From contig CM043870.1 in the NCBI GenBank assembly GCA_023846275.1, positions 6,819,527-6,883,526 on the forward strand: a stretch of 64,000 nt of DNA, read 5' to 3'. The first letter of the stretch is position 1; each line of letters starts with the position of its first letter. The position numbers and the translations under genes are program-made. The DNA comes from Vanilla planifolia (taxonomy: Eukaryota; Streptophyta; Magnoliopsida; Asparagales; Orchidaceae). The notes under the pieces are model-generated. The model did no database searches and was not told the origin of the DNA. It was given only the letters and a program-made list of their open reading frames with translations. This document shows, piece after piece, positions 1 to 13,020 of the stretch.

Positions 1-750
1 CGACAATCATTGTACTGCTTTGCTAAAAGCTTATCGACCACTCTTTGGTTTTCCCAACAAAAAATCAACTTATTGGCATAATTCAAGCACATTAGAAAAA
101 TTTTGGACCTCCTTTGAAGACAACGCACCACCAAATTTGTACCCAAAGCTTTGGCAGTAATAATGTCGTTTAAATATTAAATCATCCCTAGAAATAATAT
201 TATTTATTTTATTTTATATTTATTTCTTCATCATCATTAGAGATTCAAATTTTTTTGCTCGATTTTTAATGCAACATTTTCACAAAATGCCTTTATATTC
301 CATAATAATCTATTCTCTAATAATTATTTTTTGACATAAGCTGAAAGTTCTTTAATAACAAATCTATCATGACTCAACCAACACTCTTATTTTTGGAAAT
401 CTATTGTTTACCAAAAAAAATTGACCTAATCTAAAATTTAAAATTTACAAATCTATGCTCAACATAATAAAAAAATAACATTTATATGTATATCTTTAAA
501 AAATCATAAAAATTTCATTTAGATCTCAAAACATTACAAAATTAATACATTGGATTCATCATATAGAGTTTTTATTGTTAATATACTCAAATATTATGTT
601 TGTTTAACTTTAAAATCATGGCATGTTTTTGAAATTTTATTATTATTTTGGTATCTTTAAATATAAGTATTATATTCTTAAAATTTAACTTTATCACATC
701 AAAATATATCTTATTATAATTATATGAGCTAAATTTTAGAGGTTATTACA
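1..750 (-). mobile_element. probable Ty3/gypsy LTR remnant
   Basis: AT-rich non-coding DNA. Read on the minus strand, position 750 begins TGTAATAACC, the usual look of a gypsy LTR start, and it lies just downstream of the gypsy pol remnant in the same orientation. A similar start on the plus strand occurs near 16,343. I infer that this is the decayed 3' LTR of that element; the other LTR edge was not found. Confidence 0.35.
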
Positions 751-2560
751 CACCTGATTTTATAAAAACTAAGCTATTATAACTTTTCTTATAAAAATTT
801 GTCCAAATATTTTATAAAATCTTGGGGTGCTAACTAATTATATCTTTCTATACTTCTCAAGTATCTTCTATTTTTATTTGAACTTTCCAAAAGACTTTAA
901 CCATTATTATGGTTTTATTCATTAATTTTTTCTCATATTTATCAAGTATTTACACTAATGTATTTGATAAGTTAAATCCATCTAAATTTCTACATCTAGA
1001 TCCATATAGCTTACTACATGAGAGGGATATGGAACACATCTTTGCAAAGATGAAACATGAAACACATTGTGCACTCCTTCCAATCGATGAGGTAAAGTAA
1101 TCCAATATGCTACTTGCCCAACTCTTTTTCAAAACTAAAAAGGACCTATGAATTTAGGTTTTAATTTTCCTTCCCTTCCAAATCTTATGATGCATTTGTT
1201 TGGATTAATTTTAATAAATATATGCTCCTCATCTTTGAATTCTATTAGTTTATTCTTTAAATCATAATATTTCTTCTATCTATCTTGTATTAGTTTTATT
1301 TATCTCAAATAATTATGATCTTTTTGATAGCTTCTTCAAAGAATTTTAAAGCTTAGTAAAGTTCTCTCCTTACCTTTACTCCAATGCAAATGTGATTGAC
1401 ATTTTCTTCCATAAAGTGTTTCATATGGTACCATCTCAATGCTAAATTGGTAACTATTATTATAAAAAAATTTCACCAATGGTAAGTGACTCTCCTAATC
1501 TCCAACAAATTTTTGGATACAAAGTCATAATAAATTTTCTAAAGTCATTATAGTTCTTTTTATTTAATCATCAATTTGAGGATGAAAAGTTGTGCTGAAC
1601 CTTATGCTTGTACTAAAAGCCTGATATACACTTCTCAAGAAGTGAGAAGTGAATTTAGGATCTCAATCAAATACAATAACTATATATACTTTATGAAGTT
1701 TGAGAATTTGATTCATATAAATTAAGGCTAATGTCTCAACTAAGTATTCTTATTTATAAGGAAGGGCACATATTTTGTCAGCTTATCCATAATTACTAGA
1801 ATGAATCATAGCTTATAAGTGATATTGGCAAACCAATCACAAAGTCTATCACTATTTCTTCTCATTTCTATTTTGGAATAGGAAATGACTAAAATAATAC
1901 CCTAAGCCTTTGTATCTTTCTTTTTACATGCTAACAAACTAAATGCTTTTGAACCCAATCAGAAACTTTATTTAATCTGACTATCGATATTATTGTCTCA
2001 ACTCTTAATACATCTTATTTTGTCCTGAATGTATTGAGTGTTTAGAGATATGAACATATTTTAATAGTAATTCTCTAAATTGTTGATGTGCTAGTATACA
2101 TAATATGTCTTAAAATCTAAGTATGCTAGCTTGATCCAATGAAATTTTGATTCTCATCCTTCTTGTATCTTTTGGATTATCTTTTATAATTTAGGATCTT
2201 CAGCCTAGTCTTCTTTAATAAAGGCAAATCGATCTGGCCTCATTAACAGATGTGTTATTAAAGTCACATTTCTTTGAATATCTATTTTTAATTATAGTTT
2301 GTTCATCATGAATATTAACTGATTGCTTCTTTCATAGCTAAAATATTATCGATACCAACCTTTCTAATCAAAGCATTTGTTACTATATTTGTTTTTTCTT
2401 TATGATAAATAATCTCTACATCATAATCTTTGATAAATATAAGTCATCTTCTCTATCAAAGATTTGGTTTCTTCTGAGAAAAGATGTATTTTAAATTCTA
2501 ATGATCAATTAAGATCATAGTTTATGATGTTTTTTTAAGTATTTCAGTCAAGTACTCAAG
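751..2560 (-). mobile_element. Ty3/gypsy retrotransposon fossil (RNase H and integrase part)
   Basis: Minus-strand translation gives broken pieces of gypsy pol. An RNase H end lies at about 2,345-2,520, with residues like KDYDVEIIYHKEKTNIV. An integrase core lies at about 1,660-1,760 (VDKLTKYVPF), and an integrase end at about 1,405-1,500 (YNNSYQFSIEMVPYETLYG). Their order and spacing match gypsy pol. The element is broken many times over and looks old. Short open frames at 909-1,132 are by-products. Confidence 0.75.
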
Positions 2561-3100
2561 CTAGTAGATTCAATGTTTCTAGTGAGGAATGCTCTATTTT
2601 TGTGAATGCATCTGAAGTTTTGTTAGAAGAGACGAGGGAGAGGGATCGAGAGTAGCTCAGCTTTGCTTGCGAGAGATAGATATCTTCAAGTTTGCTATAA
2701 GGAAGAGTATGAAAGCAAAAAGTGCACTAGAGGAATAAGAGAAAGAGAAAGAGAGAGTTAGAGGAGTGTTCTACTAAGTTTATTGAAGGTTTTATTTTAA
2801 CTCTAAACTTGGAGTGGACCATGCTTGTAATTAAACCCCTGAGATTAAACCATGTTTTCATGCATGTGGGATCCACATGTGTGGGTCACAGGTTTTTCAC
2901 ATGAGCGAGAATTTGTTTAATCCTTAGTCAACTAGTTTAAACATTAAATTGATTGATCTACATAGTTTAAGTGAAGGAAAGAGAGATTAGGTAATGATAT
3001 AAATAATTAAATAAATAAATAAATATGAGTAAAAATATAATAAAATAATATAAAAAGTATAAAAAAATAAAAACATTTAAGGAATGGTTAAATACAATCA
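2561..3100. other. non-coding spacer between two fossils, GA-rich in part
   Basis: No gene seen. A purine-rich patch (about 2,625-2,770, many GAGAGA words) is followed by a slightly more GC-rich stretch (2,800-2,930) and then AT-rich DNA with AAAT runs near 3,000. It lies between the gypsy fossil and the copia fossil and may be untranslated or LTR sequence of either one. Confidence 0.4.
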
Positions 3101-6100
3101 AGAAAATGTTTGAAAAAGCTTTCAAAGCAAATATTAATGATATGGTGCAATAATTTGCATGGGATCAGGTGTGGTTAGATAGAATAACATCAACATCTAT
3201 CCCTTCTATTTGACTATGGCTTTTAACAACTAACTTAGTCTCATTTTCAATAATAATGCCATTCTTATCTAACTTATTCTTGAATCTACTTGGTTCTAAC
3301 AATCGAATAGTTAGGGGGTCTTGGGATTAACTCCTAAACTTCATTTCATTCATATTGACTAAGTTGTTCATCCATTACTAACAACCAAATTGACATGGTA
3401 GCATTTACTATCACTCAGAGATTTTATTTGGAGGTGTACTAATCTTATTTAAACTCAAAGTCATGTTAGGATTGACTCCTCTATTTTTCATTAGTTTTTT
3501 TTATCATTACAGTGTATAGGTCAATTGCACCTAACTCTTGTTTATTAAACATTTCAGTTTGCTTTCAAAGCTTCATTTAGCTATTTGCTTTTATAATTTC
3601 ATTTTAAGCATCAGAAGAATAATTTGTATCTTTTTAGATATGTTTAGCTAATATTTAGTATATTTCATGCCTTCAGTTGTCCCACAATTCTATTAGTATA
3701 AAATTTGATTAAACATTACTTCAAAATAAGCTAAAAATGAGTTTGGGTTGTTCCCACAACCATCCATTGCCTCCATCGTTATCTACCACCATACTATCGT
3801 TGTCAATCGAAGTTTGCACTGACTTGCACGTCTGTGTGAGCTGACTCATCACAAGTAATGACCTACTTGACTTGCTCCAACTCGCATTACCTTGTCGACC
3901 AGTTAGCCCGCACCATTCTACTCTACCAGTTTGACTCGCACCTAACCCAAAACATATGCATCAACCCCTCTACTAGCACTGATTCATTCAGACTCGTGCC
4001 AACTCGATAATCAAACCTGAGGTGTCATGTGCCTCTCCACCTACACAATTTACGAGCCGCCCACTGCCTCAATGTTAGTCATTATCGTTGCTAAAATACA
4101 TATACCTATTTGGGACCTACTTATGATAATCAATTCTATAGCTTTTCAAATCAATTTTTTGTTTAATTTTGTGATAGAATTTAAAGTATTTACTTTTTTA
4201 ATTTTTGTAACTTTTGAAGTTCTAAAATACCATTTAGAATTCAAAGCATGTGTCCTTTAGTATTCCAAAATATCATTTTGTATTCCTAAGTTAACAAATT
4301 ACTATTATACATTTGAAGTCTCTATAAATAAAGATGCTCATCATGTTATCAGTGATGAACTTTTAAATAAAGTAATGAAGTACAATAGCTAAGCTTGTGT
4401 GATACGAGTACGTTATGTGTGAAAATTTGATAGTGTGATTCTGAATGTGTCTTGGGAAGGCAACCCAAATGCTCAAAAGATGAGGTATTCAAATATTATG
4501 TAACATTAATAAAGATCATCAAATCACAAGGAAAGTCCTCAATCACTTTATTTTATATTTTTGAAAATTTTAATTATCATGTCTAATGTGATCATGGGAT
4601 TTTTTTTTGACATTCTAAAAACTCTATTTGTGTTTGTATCTTGCCACTTCACTATTTCAAGTGATTGGGTGCGTATTATTTTATATCATTTTTTCTTTAA
4701 ATTGAGATCTCTTATGTCAAAAATTTGTGTGAGTCCTTGGCATCTGAAAAAATTCTTACTTATCTGACAATTCTAAGATTTCTTATTCTAAATTTTTTTC
4801 AATTGTATATGATCTAAAATAGTTTTAACATTTTATCTAGCATCACAAATTTATTGTGTAATGCTTATTCAACCAATTTAAGCTTATACTTTGATACAAA
4901 AATTGAATGGTTAAGATTTACTCGTTTCTACCACTATCTCCACATCTCCTAAAATATGATATTTAGGATGATCCTTTTAAAATTGTCATTCTTTAGAAAC
5001 TTGTTTTTTTATTGAATCTTTTTTAACCTTTTTATGTTGCTTGTGTATACTAATATCCTTAATACCCCTTAAATTCATCAATATCTTCTTCCATGGTTTC
5101 TATACCATAAGTAATAAGAAGTGACTTATCATATGTTACATGAATTAATTCTTCTACCAATTAAGTACTCTTATTGGATACTTTGTGCACTTTACCATTG
5201 AGTGAGATCCTAAAAAAATCCTTCATTAGATTTTGGGTTAAACTTTCCTAACTCTCTTTTATCATTATTAAGGATATATCATTTACAACCAAAAATACGT
5301 AAATGAGCTATTTTAGACTTCTTAGAGTATAACATTCCATAAGGTGCCTCTTTCAATGTTGGTTAGGCAAAAGCATGATTCATGATATAACATGGTATAA
5401 TAAATGCTTTGGCCTAAAAGTTTCAGGTATCTTGTACTCATTTATCATGCACCTAGCCATGTTTACTAAAGTCCTAATCTTTTTATCAATTACTCCATTT
5501 TATTATGGTATCTTAGGTGATGAGAATGTATATGTGATCCCAAATTTGTTATAATATTCAATGAGATGTTCATTCCAAAGCTTTTCTCTATGACCACTCC
5601 TTATAAAGACTATTATTACTTTATGCTTACTTTGTATTATAGTGATCATCCTATAAAAATTCTTAAAGGCATCACTATTTTTTCTAAAAAATAGAATCCA
5701 AGTATATCTAGAATAATCTACTTTTAAATATCCATATTTCTTCTTTCTTATGTGTTGTGGTCAGATGGATTCAAATAAACCTAAATACAATATCTATAGA
5801 GGTCTTCTTGTAAAACTATCTTCCTTAGAAGGTTATAAAGAAGTCTTGGTTTGTTTACCAAGTTAACACATAACACAAATATGATTATTAATCCAAATCA
5901 AGTTGAGTAAGCCCCTAAGTTATACCTAACTAATTTCTTTAAGGTTGAATTAATAGCATGAGAAAGCCATCTATGCTAAGGGTTAGCATCATTAGCTTGA
6001 ATGTTAAGGCATTTTATTTTACTAGCTTCTATATTTCTCAAATCTAACGTATTTGTGTTTCTTCTATTAAAGACTATAGGATTGGTGTGTGATTTGTGTT

Positions 6101-7300
6101 TTATATATCCTATGAATTGTTGTGGATTTTGTAGATTTATTTAATGCAATAAGTGATTTTAATGTGGTTTTTAGTTTTAAATTGTTATATGGATGCTAAT
6201 TTTTCTTTTTTTTATGTAATATTAATTATATATATATATATATTATAATAAATTATTGTATATAGAAAATAAATAATGTATAAGAGAGATTTTGTTTATT
6301 ATTTTCTAGAATTGTAAGCAATTTAATTGGATTTGAAATTGGTCTCATCCATCACTTCCTATCTATGAGGTTAGGTAGGGCATGACACTTAAGCATTCAT
6401 GGATAGATGTGTCATTTCTATTTACATTCATAATGTATAATCTCCTTCTTCGCTTTTGTTTTATGCCTTGATCTCCATTCCTTTGCATCTGTTTTCTTGC
6501 ACCATAATGCTTTTGTAATCATGTTAGCCCCTTAGTTATTCAGGTTACCTCATCTATTTTGGAGGTGTTGGATTCTAAAGTTTCCTCAATCTTCAATCTT
6601 ATGGCTTCTTGCTTCTTTATGGTTTTTCTCTTTTCTACACTAGTTTCCTCTTCCTTTTTTTACCATTTCTATCTTGTTTTTCATTAATTCTCCCATTATA
6701 TTATCAAGGGAGATAATCGAAAGGTTCTTTGAAACATTGATGGTTATAACTATTGGAGCATACACCTTAGGTAGCACTCTAAGGATCTTCTATATATGTT
6801 CATCATTTAAATATACTTTTTCATAACTAGCATGATCATTAGTAATGTTATGAAATGTGTAAACATGAATTTAATGGTTTTACTCGAGGACATTTTAAAC
6901 ATGTTGTAGTCATGGATGAATGAGTTTATCTTATTCTTTTTTAGTTGTGAGGTCCCCTTATAGGTTATCTCAAGTTTATTACATATTTGATATAAAATAC
7001 AGATAGCATTAGCATTCAATTTAAATTTATATTTTTTCCTCAACATTTAACTCAAATATTTCTTTTTGTATAACAATATCATTAATAAGTTTTGTAGGAA
7101 AACTAAAAGGACACTAGACATTGTTTAATAAATCTTAATAATTATAATGTAAATTAGTCTTCATTTTTCTTTTTTAATTTAGATAATATTCATTAGCAAA
7201 CAAACGAGGGCAATGAGAGAAAGTACCTTCACCCAATGTGGTTGAGGATTCAATGATATATATTATATTATCTCTTTTCTTATGAATATCATATTTTATG
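3100..7300 (-). mobile_element. Ty1/copia retrotransposon fossil
   Basis: Minus-strand translation shows copia parts in the expected order. A UBN2-type gag piece lies at about 6,800-7,050 (KLEITYKGTSQLKKNKIN). The pre-integrase and integrase core lies at about 5,250-6,000 (VDYSRYTWILFFRKNSDAF, then TLVNMARCMINEYKIPETF), and a post-integrase region near 5,080-5,240. A reverse transcriptase piece lies at about 3,140-3,480 (FKNKLDKNGIIIENETKLVV). The gap between integrase and RT holds a more GC-rich block. The element is heavily broken and old. Copia membership is clear; the lineage (Tork/SIRE-like) is a guess. Confidence 0.75.
3740..4360. repeat. GC-richer block inside the copia fossil
   Basis: About 3,740-4,080 is clearly less AT-rich than its surroundings and is full of GACTCG/CACT words. 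It is followed by AT-rich DNA with a TATA-like word (TCTATAAATAAAG, about 4,320). It lies between the integrase and reverse transcriptase pieces. It may be a separate insertion or the variable linker of the element. The short frame at 4,027-4,260 does not look coding. Confidence 0.4.
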
Positions 7301-7765
7301 ATTAGAATTATCACACTGTATAATGTTTCTCCTCCTCGAGCATATTGTACAATATGATGTCTTTAATCAAATTGTGCGATGCATATTATTGTACTGTATG
7401 ATCAACCATCTTCAGTTTTTCTAATTTTTACCTTATGTCTAGGTTTCTTATAATGCTCTTTACATATGAAATAATCATCAAACAAAGTAAAATAAAATGT
7501 GTGTTTTCTTATTTGAAAGACCACCCCAAGCTCACTGAGGTTTTTTTTATTTCTTTTCAAATTTTACATCTTAGGTTATGAAAGTCTAGAATGTCTACTT
7601 AAATCTTTCCAACTAGTTTTGTATCTTATGTTTCCATCCTCTTTGACATTCTAGGTTGTAATCAAGTTTAAAATGTCTTCCTAGACCATTCCAAATAGTT
7701 TTGCACCTTAGGGTCCATTCTACCCAACTTTGACATACTAGATTATTTATTTTTTATAATTCTCT
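7240..7765. repeat. dispersed repeat, copy 1
   Basis: Shares ordered sequence with 15,110-15,575. Both carry a run of near-palindromic AT words (ATATTGTACAATATGATG here), then 'atgaaataatcatcaaacaaagt', then a T-rich stretch and 'acatcttaggttatgaa'-type text. Both copies read pyrimidine-rich on the plus strand. I infer LTR or untranslated sequence of a retroelement family. Confidence 0.55.
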
Positions 7766-8282
7766 AACATATGATTTCAACTACTATGATATCACTAAAT
7801 ATGGTGGCCCTTGCCTAGACTTTCTCAAATTTGGTGTCATGATATCTCTTTCATTTTACATTTGAATTTGAAAATCATTTTACTTTTACATGAAGAAAAC
7901 TATTTCAAATTTTTTCTAAACTATTTTTCATACTCAAAGTTTTAAAACCTCTATAAATCATAATCAAGGTGAATATCAAACTTTGAAAATAAAATAAACT
8001 TTTCATATAACCTTTAAAAGCTATGAGATTTCATGCATTTTTAAAAACAAAGTTCTATACAATGCAGTGAAATAAAACTTTTATTCATGTTCATCTACTA
8101 AAATAAAATGATATATTGTTATAATAGTTACATAATTAATAAAAAAAGTAAAACATTATGTATTTCAAGTAACATATGCTATCTCTAACTGCTTCCTAAC
8201 AATCTCATGGTGAGTTGTTTTGACCTGAAAGTGATAGGCCAAAATTATGCTAAGCCAACCATCACTGGCTTAGTAGAAAAAT

Positions 8283-8333
8283 AGGTGTGTGTGCATACAC
8301 ACATACACACACACACACACACACGCACGCACA
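8283..8333. repeat. (CA)n/(GT)n microsatellite
   Basis: A short GT run followed by CATACACACATA and an almost pure run of CA dinucleotides ending in CACGCACGCACA. A simple repeat, likely variable in length between individuals. Confidence 0.9.
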
Positions 8334-9094
8334 TAAAGTAAATAACTTTGGTACATATTGCATAATGGGTCAAACTCACATGGTGAATATATTAGAGGCA
8401 TGTGATAAGCAATAGAATAAAATCTTATTTGAGATTCATGTTACCTACTATTCATAAAAAAATATATGTAATTTCCTTAGTTCTTTTTAGTTTATATTTT
8501 TTCTATTTTTCTTTTTCATTAATTGGTTTAGGACAAGGCTTTTCATTTTTGTGGTGATTATTTCTATTCCAAAAATTAATAGTCCTAAATAATGACTCCT
8601 TTAATTCATCTTTGTATCACATTATTTTGGAATGATAATATTTACTTTAAATAAAACATAATGGTTTCTTTGACTTATCTCAAAAATTCATTATTATGAA
8701 ATAATCATTGTCATTTTAGGCAACCATTGTTTATACATTTTTTATTTAAAATATCCTTAACCCTTTGCCAAGTTTTCCTTATCCTTTTTCTCCTTCTTTT
8801 CCATCTTTCATTTTCTTATCTTTTTTCTCTTTTCATTTTTTTATCCTTATATTATTCTTTTGTCTCTTATCACAATTAGTATTGCAACATGTTGTAAATT
8901 AATATATAAAAATAAAAAAAATTATCATAGGTGATATCAAGATGTGCAACATGTCATTATAATCAAAGATTCAAGCATCCTCAAATAACATTTTTAAGCT
9001 CATCTTTTAAGGGCTTTGCTTTAGCAAGAATCAAACATAAATACAAAATTACCTACTCTATTCACAGACTATTACTCTTATTACATTATTTTGA

Positions 9095-9450
9095 CATTTT
9101 CATTTCCAACTTAATCAATTGAATTTAGTAAGAAATCTATAAGAAATATTGGCAACATAGCAAGCAACATTCAACATTTTATCCACGAGTCAAATTAATT
9201 AAATTTGTTTTCTTGTAAGGTCATTACTTTAAATCATTATTATATTAATCATATGCATATACACACAAGCTTTCTTATGGTATTTACAAAGGTTTGCAAT
9301 TATTCCATCACTTTGAATTTTCTTTTCCAATGCTATTTAGTAAAAAATTTATAAGCAACATTACAACCAAACATAGCCTTAAGTATATCAATAAAATCAT
9401 CACTTTATCCAAACAACATTACATGAATCATATGCATATACACACAAGTT
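9095..9450. repeat. imperfect direct duplication of about 180 bp
   Basis: Two consecutive blocks share words in the same order: 'tttagtaagaaatctataag' against 'tttagtaaaaaatttataag', and then 'aatcatatgcatatacacac' at about 9,247 and again at about 9,426. The period is near 180 bp and similarity is moderate. No coding content. Confidence 0.55.
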
Positions 9451-9850
9451 TTCCTTTCTTATGTATTCTAAGTATTGATCACAACATGGATCAAATGTTT
9501 TTTCAATTGCTCAAATTCCTCTTGCTCTATGTTGCTACAACACTCAGAACTTAGCTCTTTCCCAAATTCTTTGGATTTCTTTTTAAGCTCTCAGAGACAC
9601 TTCCTTTCTCTTTTCTCTTGTCTCCAAAGTTCTTAAACAAAGCTAAACTCTCAAATTTATCCCAAAAATGCTTTCTAAGTTTTCCTAACCCACATTCATG
9701 CTCATCTAGTGTCTCTTGGCATTCTTGGCCATACATCTTCTTCCACCGATCTTGGCTTTTCATATAGATGCTTCCTCACCTTCTTGCGCTCTCATTTCTT
9801 ATGGTTTATCATTCATTAGACTCTCCATTACAACTTTCCATCAAACATTC

Positions 9851-10643
9851 GCTATTTTGATTTTATGAAATTTTTAGTATTACCTTACTTTCTTGTACTT
9901 TTATTTTGTATTGTATAATACATTTTCTCTCCCTTCATGTGCACTTATTTGCTCATATCATATTTAATGTATTTAATCATACTTGTGTAATACTTTCTAA
10001 TTCATTTAACTTAATTATTCTCATTACAACTTACTTTATGTTGTCCATTATCATAGTGTATGATATTCTCAGTTAAATCATCTAACTTGTTTACAATGTA
10101 CAATTTTCTAATATCATATTATATGATATGTTTTTTCATCATCTAGTTTCACTATAATGTATCATACAATATGATTCATTTATTCATATAATAAGATGTA
10201 TACAAGCTCTCACATAAAGTAATCATATTTATACAATTATCTTAATCATACCTTATTCATTTCATTGTATAGTTCTCCATTTCACATGATGGTACTATTT
10301 GAATTTCTACTTTCGCACTACATGATCTATGTTTCTTTAGCTTGCCTTATTGATCTTGTCCAATTAAGTGAATTTGTTTGTCTAACATTATATGATCTAT
10401 TTCAATTAATTCAGTTCAAGTATTCATATTTCTCAAAAACTTCAAAAAATTTATATAAATCTCCAAAATTTTAAAAAATTCCAAATTCTTATAAATATCA
10501 TTTTTATTATATTTTGCATGCTAAAACTCTTCCATCTTTATGAGATCTCCAATCAACTTTAAGATCACGATTTTTATGACATCCTATAATTCAAAAACTT
10601 AAAAAATTATATAAAATTATTGCACACTTTTGGGATGTTACAA
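9851..10643 (-). mobile_element. probable gypsy LTR (3' LTR of the 10.6-14.7 kb element)
   Basis: On the minus strand position 10,643 starts TGTAACATCCCAAAAGTG, a classic gypsy LTR start. It is preceded by a purine-rich tract (read on minus: CAAGAGAGAGGAT) that fits a polypurine tract. The LTR body toward lower coordinates holds many near-palindromic ATCATACAATATGATT-type words. The far end is not defined. Confidence 0.55.
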
Positions 10644-11463
10644 TCCTCTCTCTTGAGAATTTTTTTCTTGAAATTTAGATAAATCAAACCTTGTTAATGA
10701 TATCAATATCATGTACCTTACTATGACTTTTTGTTCATATTATAGTGAAAAGATTATTATAATCATTGTTTTGATCTTTAAAGTGATTCCTTGCTAACAC
10801 TTATACTTAATAATTTCCTTCAAAGTTGAAAACCTTGTATTTAATAAGTAATTCAATAATTCTTATATTCATTATTCAAAACTCTAATAACTCATCCTTC
10901 ATTGAATGTACTTATAGATTTCATTTTTTCAATATATAAGAAAACTTTCAAAGATTATCATGCATCAAATACTTTTCAAGTCATTGAAAAAAAATCATGA
11001 TATACCTTTTCCAACATTAGACGAGAATGAAGCTTCTTCTTAATTAAAGACATAATTGTAATGTTGAGTTGTTTGTTTAGTTGAGAATCTTTATCTTTTG
11101 CATTGATGTTTTTGTTTGTCTCTAAGGAAGGTCCTTCCATTTTTGCTTCTCCCTAATTTCTTTTATCCTTGTGAGCACTCCTTACCATTATGTCCAAGGT
11201 TTTCATAAGTATAACATTTAATCCTTTTCCTCAGACATTCATCTTAAAGAAGTTTTTCACAAAGCTAACATGGAGGACCATTCTTTGATTCTTTCTTTCA
11301 AGATTGAGTGTCTATCTTCTTAGCTTAGTTATTTTTAGGTGAAGAGAAATTCTTCTTCCTTTTATTTGTAACTCTTCTTACTTCTATTATAATTAAGTGT
11401 TATTCTATTCTTATGATAGCTTTTACTATATTTACTTTGCCCAATTTGAATCCAATAGTGGTT

Positions 11464-11468
11464 GATTC
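11464..11468. repeat. target-site duplication, left copy
   Basis: GATTC immediately before the TG terminus of the solo LTR. The same five bases follow its CA terminus at 13,578-13,582. Five base pairs is the usual gypsy integration stagger. Confidence 0.85.
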
Positions 11469-11760
11469 TGTAACAGTCTTAGTTTTCTTTATTTTATTTA
11501 TTGTATTTTTTTAGAAAGAGCTCTTTGAGACGAGTTTAATGATATTTAATTTGTACTTTTTGGAGCTCTAATGAATAAATTATGAATTTTTAAAGATTTG
11601 AGATAAATTTGTAATGTGGAGGATAGATCTGTAATTTTTAAATGTCGGCTTAGTTCAAATTCAATTTGGCGGAGGATATATTTGCAAATACCAAATTTAG
11701 AAGGGGTTTTCTGAAAAAACGTGGTTCACGAACCGAGGGCTTATCGGTTTCGATTGCGTC

Positions 11761-11768
11761 TATAAAAG
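11761..11768 (+). promoter_or_regulatory. TATA box of the solo LTR
   Basis: TATAAAAG, followed by an abrupt rise in GC content, as expected at the U3/R boundary of a plant LTR promoter. The plus orientation agrees with the TG...CA orientation of the LTR. Confidence 0.6.
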
Positions 11769-11868
11769 CTGACCCAGGTGCGTTTGAAAAAGCACTTCTG
11801 CGAACACGGCTGAGGGGAGGTTTACTGAGTGCGACTGCGAGGTTTTCGACAGCTGCTCTTTTTGCGTA

Positions 11869-12000
11869 ACGAAGTTTCGGCACACTACAGTAACATCCAA
11901 CGAAGATTTCCGTGAGCATTGGCACGCGATAGGGACGGCCGGCGAGGATTTTCGTAAGTTTCGACACGCAACAATGACGACCAGCGAAGGTTTCCATAAG
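11869..12000 (+). repeat. three tandem units of about 43 bp in the solo LTR
   Basis: Units 11,869-11,915, 11,916-11,957 and 11,958-12,000 share the pattern 'tttcgGCACgc...GCGAaGaTTTCcgTaAG' with substitutions. All lie downstream of the TATA box, so they would be in the LTR transcript. Confidence 0.65.
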
Positions 12001-12811
12001 GTAAGAAATAATTTCTTTGTCATCGGGGTTGTGTAAAGCTTTCCGGTGAGCGGGGGAGACCGAGAGGGTGGAGGCTGAGCTGGAGTCGACCGATTCAGCA
12101 CGTGAAACGGTCGATTCAGCACCGGCGAAAGGGTTCGGTTTCGCCGGACGTACAGGAGAGAGAAAGAGAGAGAAAAAAATAATAATAATAATAACAATAA
12201 AATTTAGCAGAAATCGGTCCAGGCTTCTGGACCGGGTTTGCACTACTGAACCAGGCGCATTGGGCACTGTCGGTCCACGCGATGGGAAAGCCGGTGAGAA
12301 ACAAATAATGGAAATTAAGAATTTGGATTTTTCATGTTTGGGAAAGCTTTTAGAAAGCAAAATTTTTAACTATTTGGGAATAATTTTTAGAAAGCAACTT
12401 TTGGCAAATAGGCATATTTTAATTTGATTATGTTTGCACTATGACCTTGTAGGACATCAAGAAAACTAATTAGAAGTGGACAAGAAAATTTGGTACAGCA
12501 AATCGAGGTAGATAAATTCCTAACCCTGTGATGTAGCACAATATTATATGTTTTTACATGCTTTTCTTACTGTTATAGTATTTTGATTGTTGCATATGTT
12601 GTTTATGACATAAAAAGGAAAGAAACACTATGGTATGGATTACTTATGCATTTGCATTAAAAAGGAAAAGGAAGAAATAACATGGTATGATAATAAAATA
12701 AAAATGAAGAAACAATACGGAAAGAAAGGTCTTTTGATATGGCATAATTGTTTGGAATTATGATTTGGAAATGGTAGTAAAATCAATGGATTCCCAGAGA
12801 ACATTATCCTC

Positions 12812-13020
12812 ACCACTAGGCTCTGCATGTGTTGTAGGGTATCGATCTTTGGATCAGATATCTGCCTAGTGTTATATGTTATGTGCTATGACTCCATGAT
12901 GATTTGCACCAGGCTCCGCATGTGTTGCAGGGTATGGTACCATACCTGCCTGGTGGCACTAGGCTCCGCATGTGTTGCAGGGTATCGATCTTCGGATCAG
13001 ATATCTACCTAGTGTTATGT
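12812..13020 (+). repeat. three imperfect direct repeats in the solo LTR
   Basis: Copies begin near 12,812, 12,906 and 12,956. Each contains 'aggctccgcatgtgttgcag' or a close variant followed by 'ggtat'. The first and third continue into 'cgatcttcggatcagatat' and 'cctagtgttat'; the middle copy is shorter with a different centre. Confidence 0.8.

Larger units (their letters stand above)
7766..9850. other. AT-rich intergenic DNA, no gene
   Basis: No coding signal. Near 7,780-7,797 the minus strand carries a word resembling the initiator-Met tRNA primer-binding site (GTGATATCATAG compared with TGGTATCAGAGC), so an LTR may abut here. The rest is AT-rich with one microsatellite and one imperfect duplication, listed separately. 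Short frames at 8,931-9,122, 9,294-9,554 and 9,551-9,763 have no recognisable family content. Confidence 0.45.

Noticed and set aside
11650-12427. Longest open frames outside the genes (236 codons minus, 145 minus, 119 plus)
   Set aside because: They overlap each other on both strands within the GC-rich part of the solo LTR, across its tandem repeats, and have no family-like content.
12812-13020. Direct repeats as a possible CRISPR-like array
   Set aside because: The repeats are long, imperfect, partly overlapping and inside a plant LTR; there are no regular spacers and the DNA is eukaryotic.
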